This document shows positions 8,774 to 17,461 of a stretch of DNA of 64,000 nucleotides, piece after piece. Origin of the DNA: DAIQRJ01 sp963708795 (GTDB taxonomy: Bacteria > Actinomycetota > Actinomycetes > Propionibacteriales > DAIQRJ01); NCBI GenBank assembly GCA_963708795.1, contig CAVPUH010000004.1, positions 248,001 to 312,000 on the forward strand. The letters are read 5' to 3'. The first letter of the stretch is position 1. Each line of letters opens with the position of its first letter. The notes under the pieces are model-generated. The model was not told the DNA's origin. It ran no database searches and saw only the letters and a list, made by a program, of their open reading frames with translations. Position numbers and translations under genes: made by a program.

Positions 8774-9166
8774 ATGGCGGAGACTGACGATCGACCTCAT
8801 CTGTCGGGCTGGATCGGCGTGGTGCTCAACGCGCCGAAGGCGAGACCGCTCGCCCACTTCTATCGCGATCTCCTCGGGTGGCCGTTGCACGAGGACGACG
8901 AGGACTGGTGCACGATGGGCATTCCCGGCGCATCGGCGAATCTCGCGTTCCAGACCGAGTCCATCTACGAACCCCCGACCTGGCCGGCGGTGCCTGACCG
9001 GCAGCAGATGATGCTTCATCTCGACATCGGTGCCGTCGACGTCGAAGCCGCGGTGGCAGCAGCAGTCGCACTGGGCGCGACAGTGGCCGAGTACCAACCA
9101 CAGGACGACGTGCGGGTCGTCTACGACCCCGCCGGACACCCGTTCTGTTTGTACAAGGACGTCTGA
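8774..9166 (+). CDS. VOC-family (glyoxalase/dioxygenase-like) protein
   Basis: 130 residues with two paired beta-alpha-beta-beta-beta units: GWIGVVLNAPKARPLAHFYRD, LLGWPLHEDDEDWCTM, MMLHLDIGAVDVEAAVAAAV, and a C-terminal DPAGHPFCLYKDV. Candidate metal ligands are His in LHLD and the C-terminal region; the first-half His is not obvious, so it may not be an enzyme. Similar proteins are common single-domain VOC members in actinobacteria. Confidence 0.82.
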   Translation: MAETDDRPHLSGWIGVVLNAPKARPLAHFYRDLLGWPLHEDDEDWCTMGIPGASANLAFQTESIYEPPTWPAVPDRQQMMLHLDIGAVDVEAAVAAAVALGATVAEYQPQDDVRVVYDPAGHPFCLYKDV

Positions 9167-9243
9167 GCTCGCCCCGGTTCCATGCCGGCGACAAGCCGGT
9201 CGGCTCGCTCAGGTCCGTGAAGACCTGAGAGACCGAAATGAGC

Positions 9244-9274
9244 TTGCAACTGCCGTTGCGGCAGGTCCTAGCGT
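9244..9274 (+). promoter_or_regulatory. MerR-type promoter with 19-nt spacer and internal dyad
   Basis: TTGCAA (9244-9249) and TAGCGT (9269-9274) are separated by 19 nt, the over-long spacer characteristic of MerR-family promoters. The spacer holds the inverted repeat CTGCC-gttgc-GGCAG (9250-9264). It lies 7 nt before the ATG of the merR remnant, fitting ancestral autoregulation. Confidence 0.55.
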
Positions 9275-9281
9275 CCTCGGT

Positions 9282-9493
9282 ATGGATACGCAGTGGGCGA
9301 TCGGAGACCTGGCTCGAGCGGCTGGTGTCAGCGTGCGGACGCTGCGCTACTACGAAGAGATCGCGGCTCGTCGGTCGACGAGCGGGAGCACGACGAGCGC
9401 CTCCGCAAGCGACTTCTCGCCTTCACCGCTGCGATCCCGCTCGCCGGCGACCCGTCACCGAGCACGCTTCTCGACGTCATGGAGATGATCACG
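9282..9493 (+). pseudogene. Internally deleted merR remnant
   Basis: The ATG at 9282 opens a typical MerR helix-turn-helix: WAIGDLARAAGVSVRTLRYY then EEIA. Right after it, in another frame, comes VDEREHDERLRKRLLAFTAA and PSPSTLLDVMEMITM, which is the kind of sequence found in the C-terminal half of TipA-like MerR regulators. The dimerisation coiled coil and most of the effector domain are missing. The C-terminal piece runs in frame into the following kinase gene. I read this as a deletion remnant, not a working regulator. Confidence 0.65.
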
Positions 9494-10578
9494 ATGGCCG
9501 ACAACACCGCGACCCGCGTCGAAGGGTTGCTGAGGTCGACCGGCTACCTCACCACCGGCCGCGTGAGCGATCTGGTCGAGGAGCCGCTCGGTGGGCACAC
9601 CTCACACGTCACGCGGCTCCGCATGCGGTACTCGCCCGATGCATCACCGACTGCCCCGGGGACACTCGTGCTCAAGGAGAACCTGCCGGTCGCGTGGGCC
9701 GTGGCCGGCGGTGCCCAGGAAGTGCAGTTCTACCGCACGATCAGCGGGCTTCCCGACATCGTGCCGAGCAGCTACGGCGCCCGGTACGACATGGTGACCG
9801 GCGATTCGCAGATCCTCCTCGCAGATCTCGGGGCGACCCATCACGCCGCCACCGCCGACACCGACAGCCAGGTCGCGGGCGACGTCCCACCCGCCACCAG
9901 CATCGAGCAGGTGGTGGACACCCTTGCCCGCCTCCACGCGTACTGGTGGGACAACCCGCTGCTGCGGGACGGGATCTTTCCGCCTGTTGGCCTTCAACGG
10001 CGACACCACTCGATGGTCGGAGTACGAGCGACATCGCAGCACGTCCTGGGAGTCCGTCGGCGCCGACCAGGGCCATCCGATCCCCCGCGACGCGCGGCGT
10101 GTCGTCGAGCAGGGTGTTCGCCGGTTTCGCCAGCCATTGGCAGATCTACATGCAGGACCGCGTACGGACTCGCAAGAGCCTCACGCTGATGCACGGAGAC
10201 ACGTATTTCGCGAACTTCCTCGTGCCCGACGAGCCAGCCCACGGCACGGCCGTTCTGCTGGATCGGCAGTGCCCCACCGGCAACATCGGCGCCTTCGACC
10301 TGGTGAACCTGTGTGCGACGTTCTGGACCCGGGAACAGCGCGAGGACGGCGATCGCGAAGCAGAGATCCTGCACCGCTACTTCGACGCACTGGTCGCCGG
10401 AGGAGTGACCGACTACACCTGGGACCAGCTCTGCCAGGACTACCGCGCAGGCATCATCTACTGGATCCTCGTCCCCCTCCAGGATGCTCACGACGGAGCC
10501 GCGCCAAGCTACTGGCTCGCCAAACTCGAGTGCCTCGCTCAAGCGTTCGACGACTGGAACTGCGCCACGCTGCTCTAG
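9494..10578 (+). CDS. Aminoglycoside-phosphotransferase-like kinase (EcKinase/APH fold), two frame breaks
   Basis: About 360 residues over three frames. Motifs are VSDLVEEPLGGHTSHVTRLR, GTLVLKENLP (ATP-binding Lys), LADLGATHHAA, HAYWWDNP, then the Brenner motif LTLMHGDTYFANFLVPDE and the metal site VLLDRQCPTGNIGAFDLVN. One base is gained near 9980 and one near 10100. The HGDxxxxN and DxQ pattern suits ecdysteroid-kinase-like or macrolide-kinase-like small-molecule kinases, substrate unknown. The start MADNTATRVEG is in frame with the merR remnant, so the natural N-terminus is uncertain. Confidence 0.72.
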
Positions 10579-10706
10579 CCGCAACCGTCGGGCGAGAATC
10601 GCCGCCCATCGCGAGGTGCGCCGAAACCCGACGCCCCGAGCCGGGCCGACGGGTTTACGCTGCCAGGGAAGCACGATCGATCTCGTCAACGGGAGGAACG
10701 GTTTCG

Positions 10707-11066
10707 ATGAAGCCCACCGGTATCACGGCGAACCTCGCGGTCCCCGACATCGACGAGGCTCGCGAGTTCTACGCGGGCTTCCTCGGACTCACCGTCGAGG
10801 CGTTCAACATGGGCTGGGTCGCCAATCTCCAGTCCCCCGACGGCCGAGCCGTCGTCCAGTTGGTGACGCGGGATGCGACCTCACCTGTCGATTCCGCCAT
10901 CTCGGTTCACGTCGGCGACCAGGTGGAGGAGGCCTACGCCGAAGCGCAGCGCCGTGGCCTCGAGATCGTCCACCCGCTGACGACGGAGTCGTGGGGAGTA
11001 CGCCGCTTCCTCGTCCGTGCGCCCGACGGGACCGTCGTCAACATCGTGAGCCATACCGACAACTGA
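10707..11066 (+). CDS. VOC-family protein
   Basis: 119 residues: ITANLAVPDIDEAREFYAGF, LGLTVEAFNMGWVANLQSPD and a second half ending RFLVRAPDGTVVNIVSH. GGGAGGA precedes the ATG. It resembles the glyoxalase/bleomycin-resistance fold in single-domain form. The second half keeps FLVRAPDG and VNIVSH, but first-half metal ligands are weak, so a binding role is as likely as catalysis. Confidence 0.82.
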   Translation: MKPTGITANLAVPDIDEAREFYAGFLGLTVEAFNMGWVANLQSPDGRAVVQLVTRDATSPVDSAISVHVGDQVEEAYAEAQRRGLEIVHPLTTESWGVRRFLVRAPDGTVVNIVSHTDN

Positions 11067-11118
11067 CGGCTGGAGGCACGCCGTTCGTACCAGTCATGCG
11101 TCGCCCGACGCGGAGTTG

Positions 11119-12661
11119 TCAGCCGTCAGTGGCGACTGGCGGGATACGCGGGAAGACCAACTCCCCGGGTAGGACCGTGTCACCGGTTCCGAGCTGATCG
11201 GCGAGGGAGGCCGCGCTGGTCGGCGTGAACGGTGCTACCTCCCTGGCCAGGGTGCGACACGCCACGACCGCGCGACTGAGAACGCGAGACAGCTGCTGCC
11301 GAGCTTCTGGGCCGGGCGCCTTCGCCAGCGTCCACGGTGCGCTCGCGTTCATGAACCGGTTGGCCACATCGACGGTGCGCGTGATGGCGAGGGTGGCTTG
11401 ACGAAAGTCCGCGTCACGCAACGATCGGTCGACGAGGCCGGGCAGCTCGGCGATCGATTCGTCCAGCGGGCGTGAGGACCACCCGTCGCCATCGACCTGA
11501 TCCTCGTCGTCGATGTCGATCCGGCCGCCGATATGCCGGCCGACGAGGGTCAGGGTGCGATTGACGAGGTTGCCCAGGCCGTTGGCCAGATCACCGTTGT
11601 ACGCGGCCACCAGCCGTTCATGGCGGTATTCGGTGTCGCCGAGGAGCGGGACCTCGCGCGTGAGCCACCAGCGCAGCGCATCGGTTCCGTACACAGCGAC
11701 GACCTCCGTGGGGTCGACGACGTTGCCGCCGCTCTTCGACAGCTTCGTTCCACCCAGGTTGAGGTAGTCATGGACGTGGATCGTCGTGGGCAGGGGTTGG
11801 CCCGCGGACAGTAGGAGCCCGAGCCAGTACACCGCGTGGAAGCGGGAGATGCCCTTGCCGATGACGTGAACCCGCTCGGCCGCTCGCAGCCACCACCGTG
11901 GGTAGGTTCCACGTTCCGGTGCGGCGTAGTCGAGCGCAGTGACGTAGTTGGCCAGTGCGTCCCACCACACGTACACGACCTGGCCGGGGTCACCGGGCAC
12001 CGGGATGCCCCAGCCGTTGGCACGTGCTCGCGGACGGGACACGCTGATGTCGGCCAGTCCTGATCGGATGAAGGAGAGGACCTCGTTCGCCTTGGCCTCG
12101 GGGTTGATGCGGACCTGCCCGCTGGTGATGGCGGTTTCGATCGGCTCGGCGTATGTCGACAACCGGAAGAACCAGTTCTCCTCCGTCACCTGCTCGGCGA
12201 TGGTGCCGTGTTCGCGACATCGGCCGTCGGAGAGTTCTGCCGGCGTGTAGAACTGCTCGCATCCGGTGCAATAGAGGCCCTCGTAGCGTCTGCGGTAGAA
12301 GTCCCCACGCGACGCGCACTGCTGCCACAACAGTTCGACCCCCGGCCGGTGGCGGGGATCCGACGAGGTCCGGATGAAGTCGTCGATGGAGAGGTCGAGC
12401 AGGTCACGAAGGGCCTCGAACCGGTCGGCGCCGGCCGCGACGAACTCGTCGACCGGGACCTCCGCGAGGGTGGCCGCGGCGACGTTCTTGAGCGCGTGGT
12501 CGTCGGTCCCGCTGAGGAATCGAACCGGTTGGCCGCGCAGCCGCCGGTGTCGGGCCAAGACGTCCGCTCTGGACGAACTCGAGCGCGTGGCCGAGATGGG
12601 GAGCGGCGTTGACGTACGGAATCGCTGTCGTCACGTAGTAGGAGCCGTCGAATCTCGGCAT
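11119..12661 (-). CDS. metG: Methionyl-tRNA synthetase, one frame break
   Basis: Class I synthetase of about 513 residues. The N-terminus MPRFDGSYYVTTAIPYVNAA leads to PHLGHALE, the HIGH-type signature. A zinc-binding insert has CTGC and CREH around the EQFYTPAELSDGR turn. GTKLSKSGGNVVDP carries the KMSKS-type signature (KLSKS). The anticodon-binding helical domain follows (NRFMNASAPWTLAK). One base is gained near 12565, between HALEFVQ and ADVLARHRR. It lacks the C-terminal tRNA-binding domain of longer MetRS forms. Whether this is the only MetRS of the genome cannot be judged here. Confidence 0.88.
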
Positions 12662-12885
12662 GTTCTAATCCGATCCAGCCCCGCCGCAGGCCGGAAACCG
12701 CCAGCCCCGCATGCGCGAGGCTCAGTCAGTGGTGGGCGCGATCAGCGCACGACGACTAGCCCCCGGAGGGGCACATCATCGGGCGCTGGACGCAGATCAT
12801 GCATCGACGGTAGCGCGGCCGCGCAGGTCTCACAACGCACTTCTCGCCCGGCCCGTCTCGCCGAACTGCCCGTCTGTACCTTGTG

Positions 12886-12897
12886 GGTTACGTAACC
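12886..12897. promoter_or_regulatory. Perfect palindrome in front of the second ArsR gene
   Basis: GGTTACGTAACC is a perfect 12-nt palindrome 20 nt before the chosen ArsR start. Its position suggests an autoregulatory operator. Inferred from symmetry and location only. Confidence 0.5.
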
Positions 12898-12917
12898 ATG
12901 TGGGTACAGTCGAGTCC

Positions 12918-13241
12918 GTGGAAGCCGTGTTGCGCGCACTGGCGGACGAGAGTCGCCGGACGATCGTGGAGGCGCTGACCCGCGGACCGGCGACGGCCGG
13001 CGAGCTCGCCCAGCTCCTGCCGATCGCCCGGCCAGGGACGTCACGGCACCTTCGCGTGCTCCGGGAAGCAGGCCTGGTCGATGTCCGCCAGGAGGCGCAG
13101 CAGCGGATCTACGCACTTCGACCGGAGCCGCTCGCCGAGGTCGATGAATGGTTGAGCCGATACCGGGTCCTGTGGGAGCAGCGGCTGGATGCGCTGCACA
13201 CCGAAGTGGCCCGCGGGAAACGCGAACGAAGGAGAATCTGA
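12918..13241 (+). CDS. ArsR-family transcriptional repressor
   Basis: 107 residues: LRALADESRRTIVEALTRGP, AGELAQLLPIARPGTSRHLR and VLREAGLVDVRQEAQQRIYAL, then EPLAEVDEWLSRYRVLWEQR. This is the non-metal ArsR type that regulates an adjacent AHSA1 gene. Alternative GTG starts exist at 12900 and 12918; the later one leaves room for the palindrome. Its stop TGA overlaps the next ATG (TGATG), so translation is coupled. Confidence 0.85.
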   Translation: MEAVLRALADESRRTIVEALTRGPATAGELAQLLPIARPGTSRHLRVLREAGLVDVRQEAQQRIYALRPEPLAEVDEWLSRYRVLWEQRLDALHTEVARGKRERRRI

Positions 13242-13757
13242 TGACCAGTAACGAGAACGACCGTCAGCGCATTCTGGGAACACTCGGTGCCGCCGATGGC
13301 AGCGGCGTCGTCCGCATGGAGGACCGGTACGACACCGGCATCGAGGACCTGTGGTCGGCCATCACGGATCCGCGGCGCCTGGCCCGCTGGCTCGGGCGGA
13401 TCGACGGCGACCTCCGTCTCGGCGGGGAGTATCACGCGTACTACTTCGCCAGCGGGTGGGAAGGCACGGTCAGGATCGAGGTGTGTGAACCACCGCGGCG
13501 ACTGCGCCTCGCCAACGCGAGCGACCCCGGACCCGCACGTCACCGAGGTCACCCTGACGGCCGACGGCGACCAGACCGTCCTCGTCGTCGAGGAGCGCGG
13601 GATGCCGTTGCACATGGTCGCCGGATACGGCGCAGGGATCCAGGTCCACGTCGAAGACCTCACCGCCCACATCGCCGGTCGCGAACGGTGCGACTCCGAC
13701 GCCAGAATGGCCGAGCTGTATCCCGCCTACCAGGTTCGGCAGGCCGCCATGAACTAG
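13241..13757 (+). CDS. SRPBCC/AHSA1-family protein, frameshifted
   Basis: About 172 residues in two frames. The first part reads VVRMEDRYDTGIEDLWSAIT, DPRRLARWLG and LGGEYHAYYFASGWEGTVRI; after one gained base near 13525 the second reads HVTEVTLTADGDQTVLVVEE and GIQVHVEDLTAHIAG. This is the second ArsR-AHSA1 pair in the window. The ligand is unknown. Confidence 0.8.
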
Positions 13758-13792
13758 CGGCCCGAGCCGGCGCGAGGTGGCCGGCGACGCTC

Positions 13793-14098
13793 CTAGGCTC
13801 CGACGGGTTCGAGCAGCGCGCCGGTGGCGTGGATGACGTCGAGGTGGTGGACCTCCGGCTCCCCCGCCGGACGGTGACCACCGAAGGCGGCGTCTACGGC
13901 TGGATGAATGCGTTCCTCGAAGGCCCTCGCGCACGCTTCCTCCGATTCCCACACGTCGATGTAGCGCAGGCTCCCGTTCGGCTCTCGCACGCACAGGTGG
14001 AGCAGCGACCCTGCCACGGGCTCGTCGCCGAGCTCGGCGATGATGCGCCGGTACAGGTCCTCGCCGATGGGGACGTCCTGGATGAATGCGTAGACCAT
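13793..14098 (-). CDS. Small hypothetical protein, antibiotic-monooxygenase-like fold
   Basis: 101 residues: MVYAFIQDVPIGEDLYRRII, LLHLCVREPNGSLRYIDVW and ESEEACARAFEERIHPAV. The strand-helix-strand order and the YIDVWESEEACARAFEE segment resemble dimeric ABM-type ferredoxin-like proteins, but key motifs are weak, so the family is tentative. It is divergent from a TetR gene with a palindromic operator between them, so it is probably that regulator's target. Confidence 0.65.
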   Translation of the reverse strand: MVYAFIQDVPIGEDLYRRIIAELGDEPVAGSLLHLCVREPNGSLRYIDVWESEEACARAFEERIHPAVDAAFGGHRPAGEPEVHHLDVIHATGALLEPVGA

Positions 14099-14120
14099 GG
14101 CGACAACCTCCGCTAGATTA

Positions 14121-14139
14121 GTCCGAAATGTTTTCGGAC
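14121..14139. promoter_or_regulatory. TetR-type operator between divergent genes
   Basis: Inverted repeat GTCCGAAA - tgt - TTTCGGAC with 8-nt perfect arms, in the 64-nt gap between the divergent small gene and the TetR gene. The context is the classic arrangement for a TetR repressor controlling itself and its neighbour. Confidence 0.7.
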
Positions 14140-14162
14140 GAATAGTGGTGACGGTAGAACCG

Positions 14163-14828
14163 ATGGACGAGGACGTCAAGGGCTCAGGTGCGAAGCGGCG
14201 GTATCACTCGCCCCGGCGGGCTGAACGGGCTGCCGCCACTCGGCAGGCCGTGCTGGCCAGTGCCCGTGAGTTGTTCGTGAATCACGGCTACGCGAGCACG
14301 ACGGTGGCCGAGATCGCCGCGGGCGCGGGAGTCGCGGTCGACACCATCTACGCCACCGTGGGTCGGAAGCCGGCGATTCTGCGGCTGTTGGTCGAGACCT
14401 CGATCTCGGGAACCGATCGACCGGTCGCAGCCGACCAGCGCAGCTACGTCAAGGAGGTCCAGGCGTCGAGCACAGCGCGCCAGAAGATCGCCGTCTATGC
14501 GGCGGCGATCACGACGATCCAGCAGCGACTGGCGCCGGTGTTCGTCGCCCTCCGAGATGCCGCTGCAGTCGACTCGGAATGTCGTGCTCTGTGGACCGAG
14601 ATCGCCGATCGCCGAGCGGCCAACATGCGCCTGTTCGCGGCCGACCTACGGGCGGCGGGTGGCCTGCGCGCCGACCTGTCCGACGAACAGGCGGCCGACA
14701 TCATCTGGACCATGAACTCCGCGGAGTACTGGGTGCTTCTCGTCGTCGACCGTGGCTGGACACCGCCGCAGTTCGAAAGCTGGCTGAACGACGCCTGGTG
14801 TCGGCTTCTTCTCGATCAGCGCGACTGA
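14163..14828 (+). CDS. TetR-family transcriptional regulator
   Basis: 221 residues. The DNA-binding domain is RQAVLASARELFVNHGYAST, TVAEIAAGAGVAVDTIYATV and GRKPAILRLL. The C-terminal ligand domain is all-helical (IWTMNSAEYWVLLVVDRGW). The start MDEDVKGSG was preferred because an upstream in-frame ATG lies inside the divergent gene region and before the operator. The likely target is the divergent ABM-like gene. Confidence 0.85.
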   Translation: MDEDVKGSGAKRRYHSPRRAERAAATRQAVLASARELFVNHGYASTTVAEIAAGAGVAVDTIYATVGRKPAILRLLVETSISGTDRPVAADQRSYVKEVQASSTARQKIAVYAAAITTIQQRLAPVFVALRDAAAVDSECRALWTEIADRRAANMRLFAADLRAAGGLRADLSDEQAADIIWTMNSAEYWVLLVVDRGWTPPQFESWLNDAWCRLLLDQRD

Positions 14829-14835
14829 GTCAGTC

Positions 14836-15585
14836 TCACCGAGCGGACCTCAACACATCGAACTCGCAACCGGGCGAGGCCGGGTCGAAGCCGTGCTCGA
14901 TCAACCAGCGGGCGGCCCGCAGACTGCGCAACGACCACCATCCGCGGATCACGTCGAGATCGACGTCGGCGCCGTAACCGGCCAGGAGGTCGCCCAGGTG
15001 CTCTTCATGTCCGAGTGTCAACGACGCAAGGTCGTACAGGGCGTCACCCTGGCGCGCCTCTGACCAGTCGATCACGCCAGTGACCTGATCGCCGTCGACG
15101 AACACGTGGGTGATCTGCAGGTCGCCGTGTGTGAACACCGGTGTCCACCGGCGAAGCGCCCTGTCGGCTACGCGCCGGTTGCGCGTGACGAGGTCGGCGG
15201 GCAGGACCGCGTTCGCGACGAGCCATTCGCATTCGCCGTCGAGTTCCGACGCGATCTCGTCGAGTGCCTGGCCGGTCCAGGGCGGGAGCGGCGCGTCGTG
15301 CAACCGACGAACAGCAGCACCCGCTGCAGACCACGCCGCCGGTGAAGCGGGCGACGGCTCACCGAGACGGCCCAATGCCGTCCCAGGGACGCGGGCGAGC
15401 GCGAGGACCGGTGGCTTGCGCCAGAGCACCTCAGGGGTAGGGATCGGTGCCAGGGCCATCGCCTCGACCTCGACGTCGATACGCGTCTGCTCGGCGTCGA
15501 TCTTCAGGAACACGTCACCGACACGCAGGGTTGCGCGCTCGTCATGGGCCACCACGACCTCGACCTCGTCCACATCGGCCAGCAT
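14836..15585 (-). CDS. Aminoglycoside phosphotransferase-family protein
   Basis: 249 residues of APH fold: VGDVFLKIDAEQTRIDVEVE with the ATP-binding Lys, PPVLALARVPGTALG, the catalytic loop VFTHGDLQITHVFVDGD, and the metal motif VTGVIDWSEARQGDALYDLA. The length and motifs are typical of the small APH family with unknown small-molecule substrates; this does not by itself imply antibiotic resistance. The 3' end lies 8 nt from the end of the convergent TetR gene. Confidence 0.85.
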   Translation of the reverse strand: MLADVDEVEVVVAHDERATLRVGDVFLKIDAEQTRIDVEVEAMALAPIPTPEVLWRKPPVLALARVPGTALGRLGEPSPASPAAWSAAGAAVRRLHDAPLPPWTGQALDEIASELDGECEWLVANAVLPADLVTRNRRVADRALRRWTPVFTHGDLQITHVFVDGDQVTGVIDWSEARQGDALYDLASLTLGHEEHLGDLLAGYGADVDLDVIRGWWSLRSLRAARWLIEHGFDPASPGCEFDVLRSAR

Positions 15586-15727
15586 CGCCGGAGAACCACG
15601 ACGGTGGCGAGGGGTTTACCGTCCGCTGTGAATCGCCGCCGATCAGGATTCGTTCGACGCGGTCACGAGCCGAGCGCTTCGTCCGTCGCAACCGAACGGC
15701 TCACGATCGCCCATCAGCCCGGCTGGC

Positions 15728-16450
15728 TCATCCCGGTCGGAGATTCTGTCGGACGATGTCATCGAGCAGGTGGGCGAGGACGACAGGACAGGTCACCATC
15801 GGCCAATGCCCGGAATCGATGTCGACATAGGACAGATCGAGCACGGACGCCAGCTCGGGCACCTCGCCATCGGCGATCCACGCGCGCGCTTCGGTCACGT
15901 CGAACTCCGGGCACACCAAGGTCACCGGCACCTCGAACCTGCGCTGATCGACCAGCCGCACCACGCCTCGAGCGACGTTCTCCGGCACCGAGACCATGAC
16001 TGCCGCCATCGCCTCCCGGGCCGCCTCGTCGAGGTCCGCGGAATCCGGCCCGGCGAACGGATCCCAGCCAGGGAACGGCATCGTCCCGTCCGCGATCGGG
16101 AAGAAGTCGGCGTAGGGACTGTCGCTCGATCCGGGGAACCCGCCCACCATCGCCACGCGGCTCACCCGCTCGGGTCGGCGGTCCGCAGCCAGCCAGGCGA
16201 GCGTCGCAGCGGCCGAGTGCCCGACGAGCATCGGGTTCGGGAGCGCGTCCACCATCGTCAGGACCGTGCTCAGCTGGTCGTCGAGAGTCGCCGCGGTATC
16301 GCCGTCATCGGTGCCAGGGAGCGTGGGAACGTGCACGCGGTGGCCGAGGGCGGTGAGCTCCCCGACGACTGGACGCCAGATGTCTCCGGGAAGCCACAGT
16401 CCGGCCAGGAGCACGAGGTCGCTGTCCAGGTCTGGATCGCCTGCGCTCAT
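15728..16450 (-). CDS. Alpha/beta hydrolase
   Basis: 240 residues: LVLLAGLWLPGDIWRPVVGE, VHVPTLPGTDDGDTAATLDD, the nucleophile elbow MLVGHSAAATLAWLA (Ser of GHSAA) and the C-terminal VDIDSGHWPMVTCP with the catalytic His. The start has GGGAGGATG upstream. It resembles the esterase/lipase-like hydrolases with an acidic substrate lid; the substrate is not indicated by neighbours. Confidence 0.85.
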   Translation of the reverse strand: MSAGDPDLDSDLVLLAGLWLPGDIWRPVVGELTALGHRVHVPTLPGTDDGDTAATLDDQLSTVLTMVDALPNPMLVGHSAAATLAWLAADRRPERVSRVAMVGGFPGSSDSPYADFFPIADGTMPFPGWDPFAGPDSADLDEAAREAMAAVMVSVPENVARGVVRLVDQRRFEVPVTLVCPEFDVTEARAWIADGEVPELASVLDLSYVDIDSGHWPMVTCPVVLAHLLDDIVRQNLRPG

Positions 16451-16524
16451 GGGCACATCCTCCCTCGCATCGCACATTGTGTGCTCCAATGGTCGGCGCG
16501 GGGCTACCGATCGGGAGGATATGC

Positions 16525-16770
16525 ATGCGTATCGGATTGAGCTTGTTGCTGATCGCCGTAGGTGCGATCTTGAAGTTCGCGGTGTCAGCCAGTGTGAGCG
16601 GCATCAGCATCGACACCGTCGGGGTGATCCTCATGATCGTCGGTGTCGTCGGGTTGGTCATTTCGCTTGCGCTCCTCGTGACGCGTCGTCGCACGGACGT
16701 CATCCAGCGTGACGGACGGACCACGGTCATGGAGCCGCGCGCCGACGATCCGAACGGTCCAGTCGTCTAG
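16525..16770 (+). CDS. DUF6458-family small membrane protein
   Basis: 81 residues with two transmembrane helices: MRIGLSLLLIAVGAILKFAV and VGVILMIVGVVGLVISLALL, followed by a basic cytoplasmic tail. Both the spacing and the opening MRIGLSLLLIAVGAIL match actinobacterial DUF6458. Two ATGs lie 4 nt apart; the second (16525) is in the family frame and is well spaced from GGGAGG. Function unknown. Confidence 0.8.
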   Translation: MRIGLSLLLIAVGAILKFAVSASVSGISIDTVGVILMIVGVVGLVISLALLVTRRRTDVIQRDGRTTVMEPRADDPNGPVV

Positions 16771-16832
16771 GCCTACCACCTTGTCGCTGGTCGGACTGCG
16801 TGTCATGAGCGACCGGTCGCTGACCGACTCGT

Positions 16833-16858
16833 GTTTGAGCCCCTCCGCCGGTGGGTAG
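16833..16858 (+). promoter_or_regulatory. SigB/SigF-type promoter of a DUF6131 gene
   Basis: GTTTG at 16833-16837 and GGGTAG at 16853-16858 with a 15-nt spacer, 49 nt before the GTG start. The pattern is that of actinobacterial general-stress sigma factors. One of six such sites in the window. Confidence 0.5.
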
Positions 16859-16907
16859 CACCTTCATCGGTCACACTGGCCGGACGGGGGTTCAGAGGAG
16901 CAACACC

Positions 16908-17054
16908 GTGATCATCTTGGGCGTCGTTCTCATTGTCTTGGCCCTGTTGGTGGCGAAGCTGAGCGTGCTGTTGTGGATCGGTATCGCGCTGGTCGTCGTC
17001 GGCCTGGTCGTGAATCTGGTCCCCATCGGTGGGACTCGCCGCCGCGTGTTCTGA
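16908..17054 (+). CDS. DUF6131-family 48-residue membrane protein
   Basis: 48 residues: two helices in VIILGVVLIVLALLVAKLSV and LLWIGIALVVVGLVVNLVPI, ending GGTRRRVF. AGAGGAG lies before the GTG start. A close paralogue of equal length is at 28890-29036. Members are tiny two-helix proteins of unknown function, with a basic C-terminus that should face the cytoplasm. Confidence 0.75.
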   Translation: MIILGVVLIVLALLVAKLSVLLWIGIALVVVGLVVNLVPIGGTRRRVF

Positions 17055-17103
17055 TGCGGCTGGTGCCGGCGCCGCGGTCTCGGACGCCGGCCCCGACACC
17101 GAC

Positions 17104-17409
17104 TCACTGATCCGTTGCGCGACGACGGCGCAGCGCAACCATGTGAGACAGCGGGTCCTCGGTCACGGAGATCCAGGCTGTCGGCGCATAGATGACGCGC
17201 GTGACGCTGCCGTCGTCCGAACTCTCGACCTGCAGCGCACCTGACGGAAGGACGAGATACGAGTCGTCGCCGCGGTATCGGCGCGCGATCGGCTCTGCGC
17301 CATTCCCTGGATTCACGTATGCGACAGTGAAGTTGGCCACGGCGGAGGGTATCGAGTCTCGCGTGCGTCGAGCCACCTGACTGCTGAAGTCCCTCCTGCG
17401 CCGAGGCAA
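17104..17409 (-). CDS. Small hypothetical protein
   Basis: Up to 101 residues; the conserved-looking part begins VANFTVAYVNPGNGAEPIAR and ends LSHMVALRRRRATDQ, with a likely beta-rich core (DSYLVLPSGALQVES). A GTG at 17340 would give 78 residues. I do not recognise a family. Codon use is consistent with coding, and the frame is free of competing genes. Confidence 0.42.
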   Translation of the reverse strand: MPRRRRDFSSQVARRTRDSIPSAVANFTVAYVNPGNGAEPIARRYRGDDSYLVLPSGALQVESSDDGSVTRVIYAPTAWISVTEDPLSHMVALRRRRATDQ

Positions 17410-17461
17410 CTACGGTTCCTCCTGACATGCCCTGCTGCTGCCACCGTCAAGGAGACCGGCC

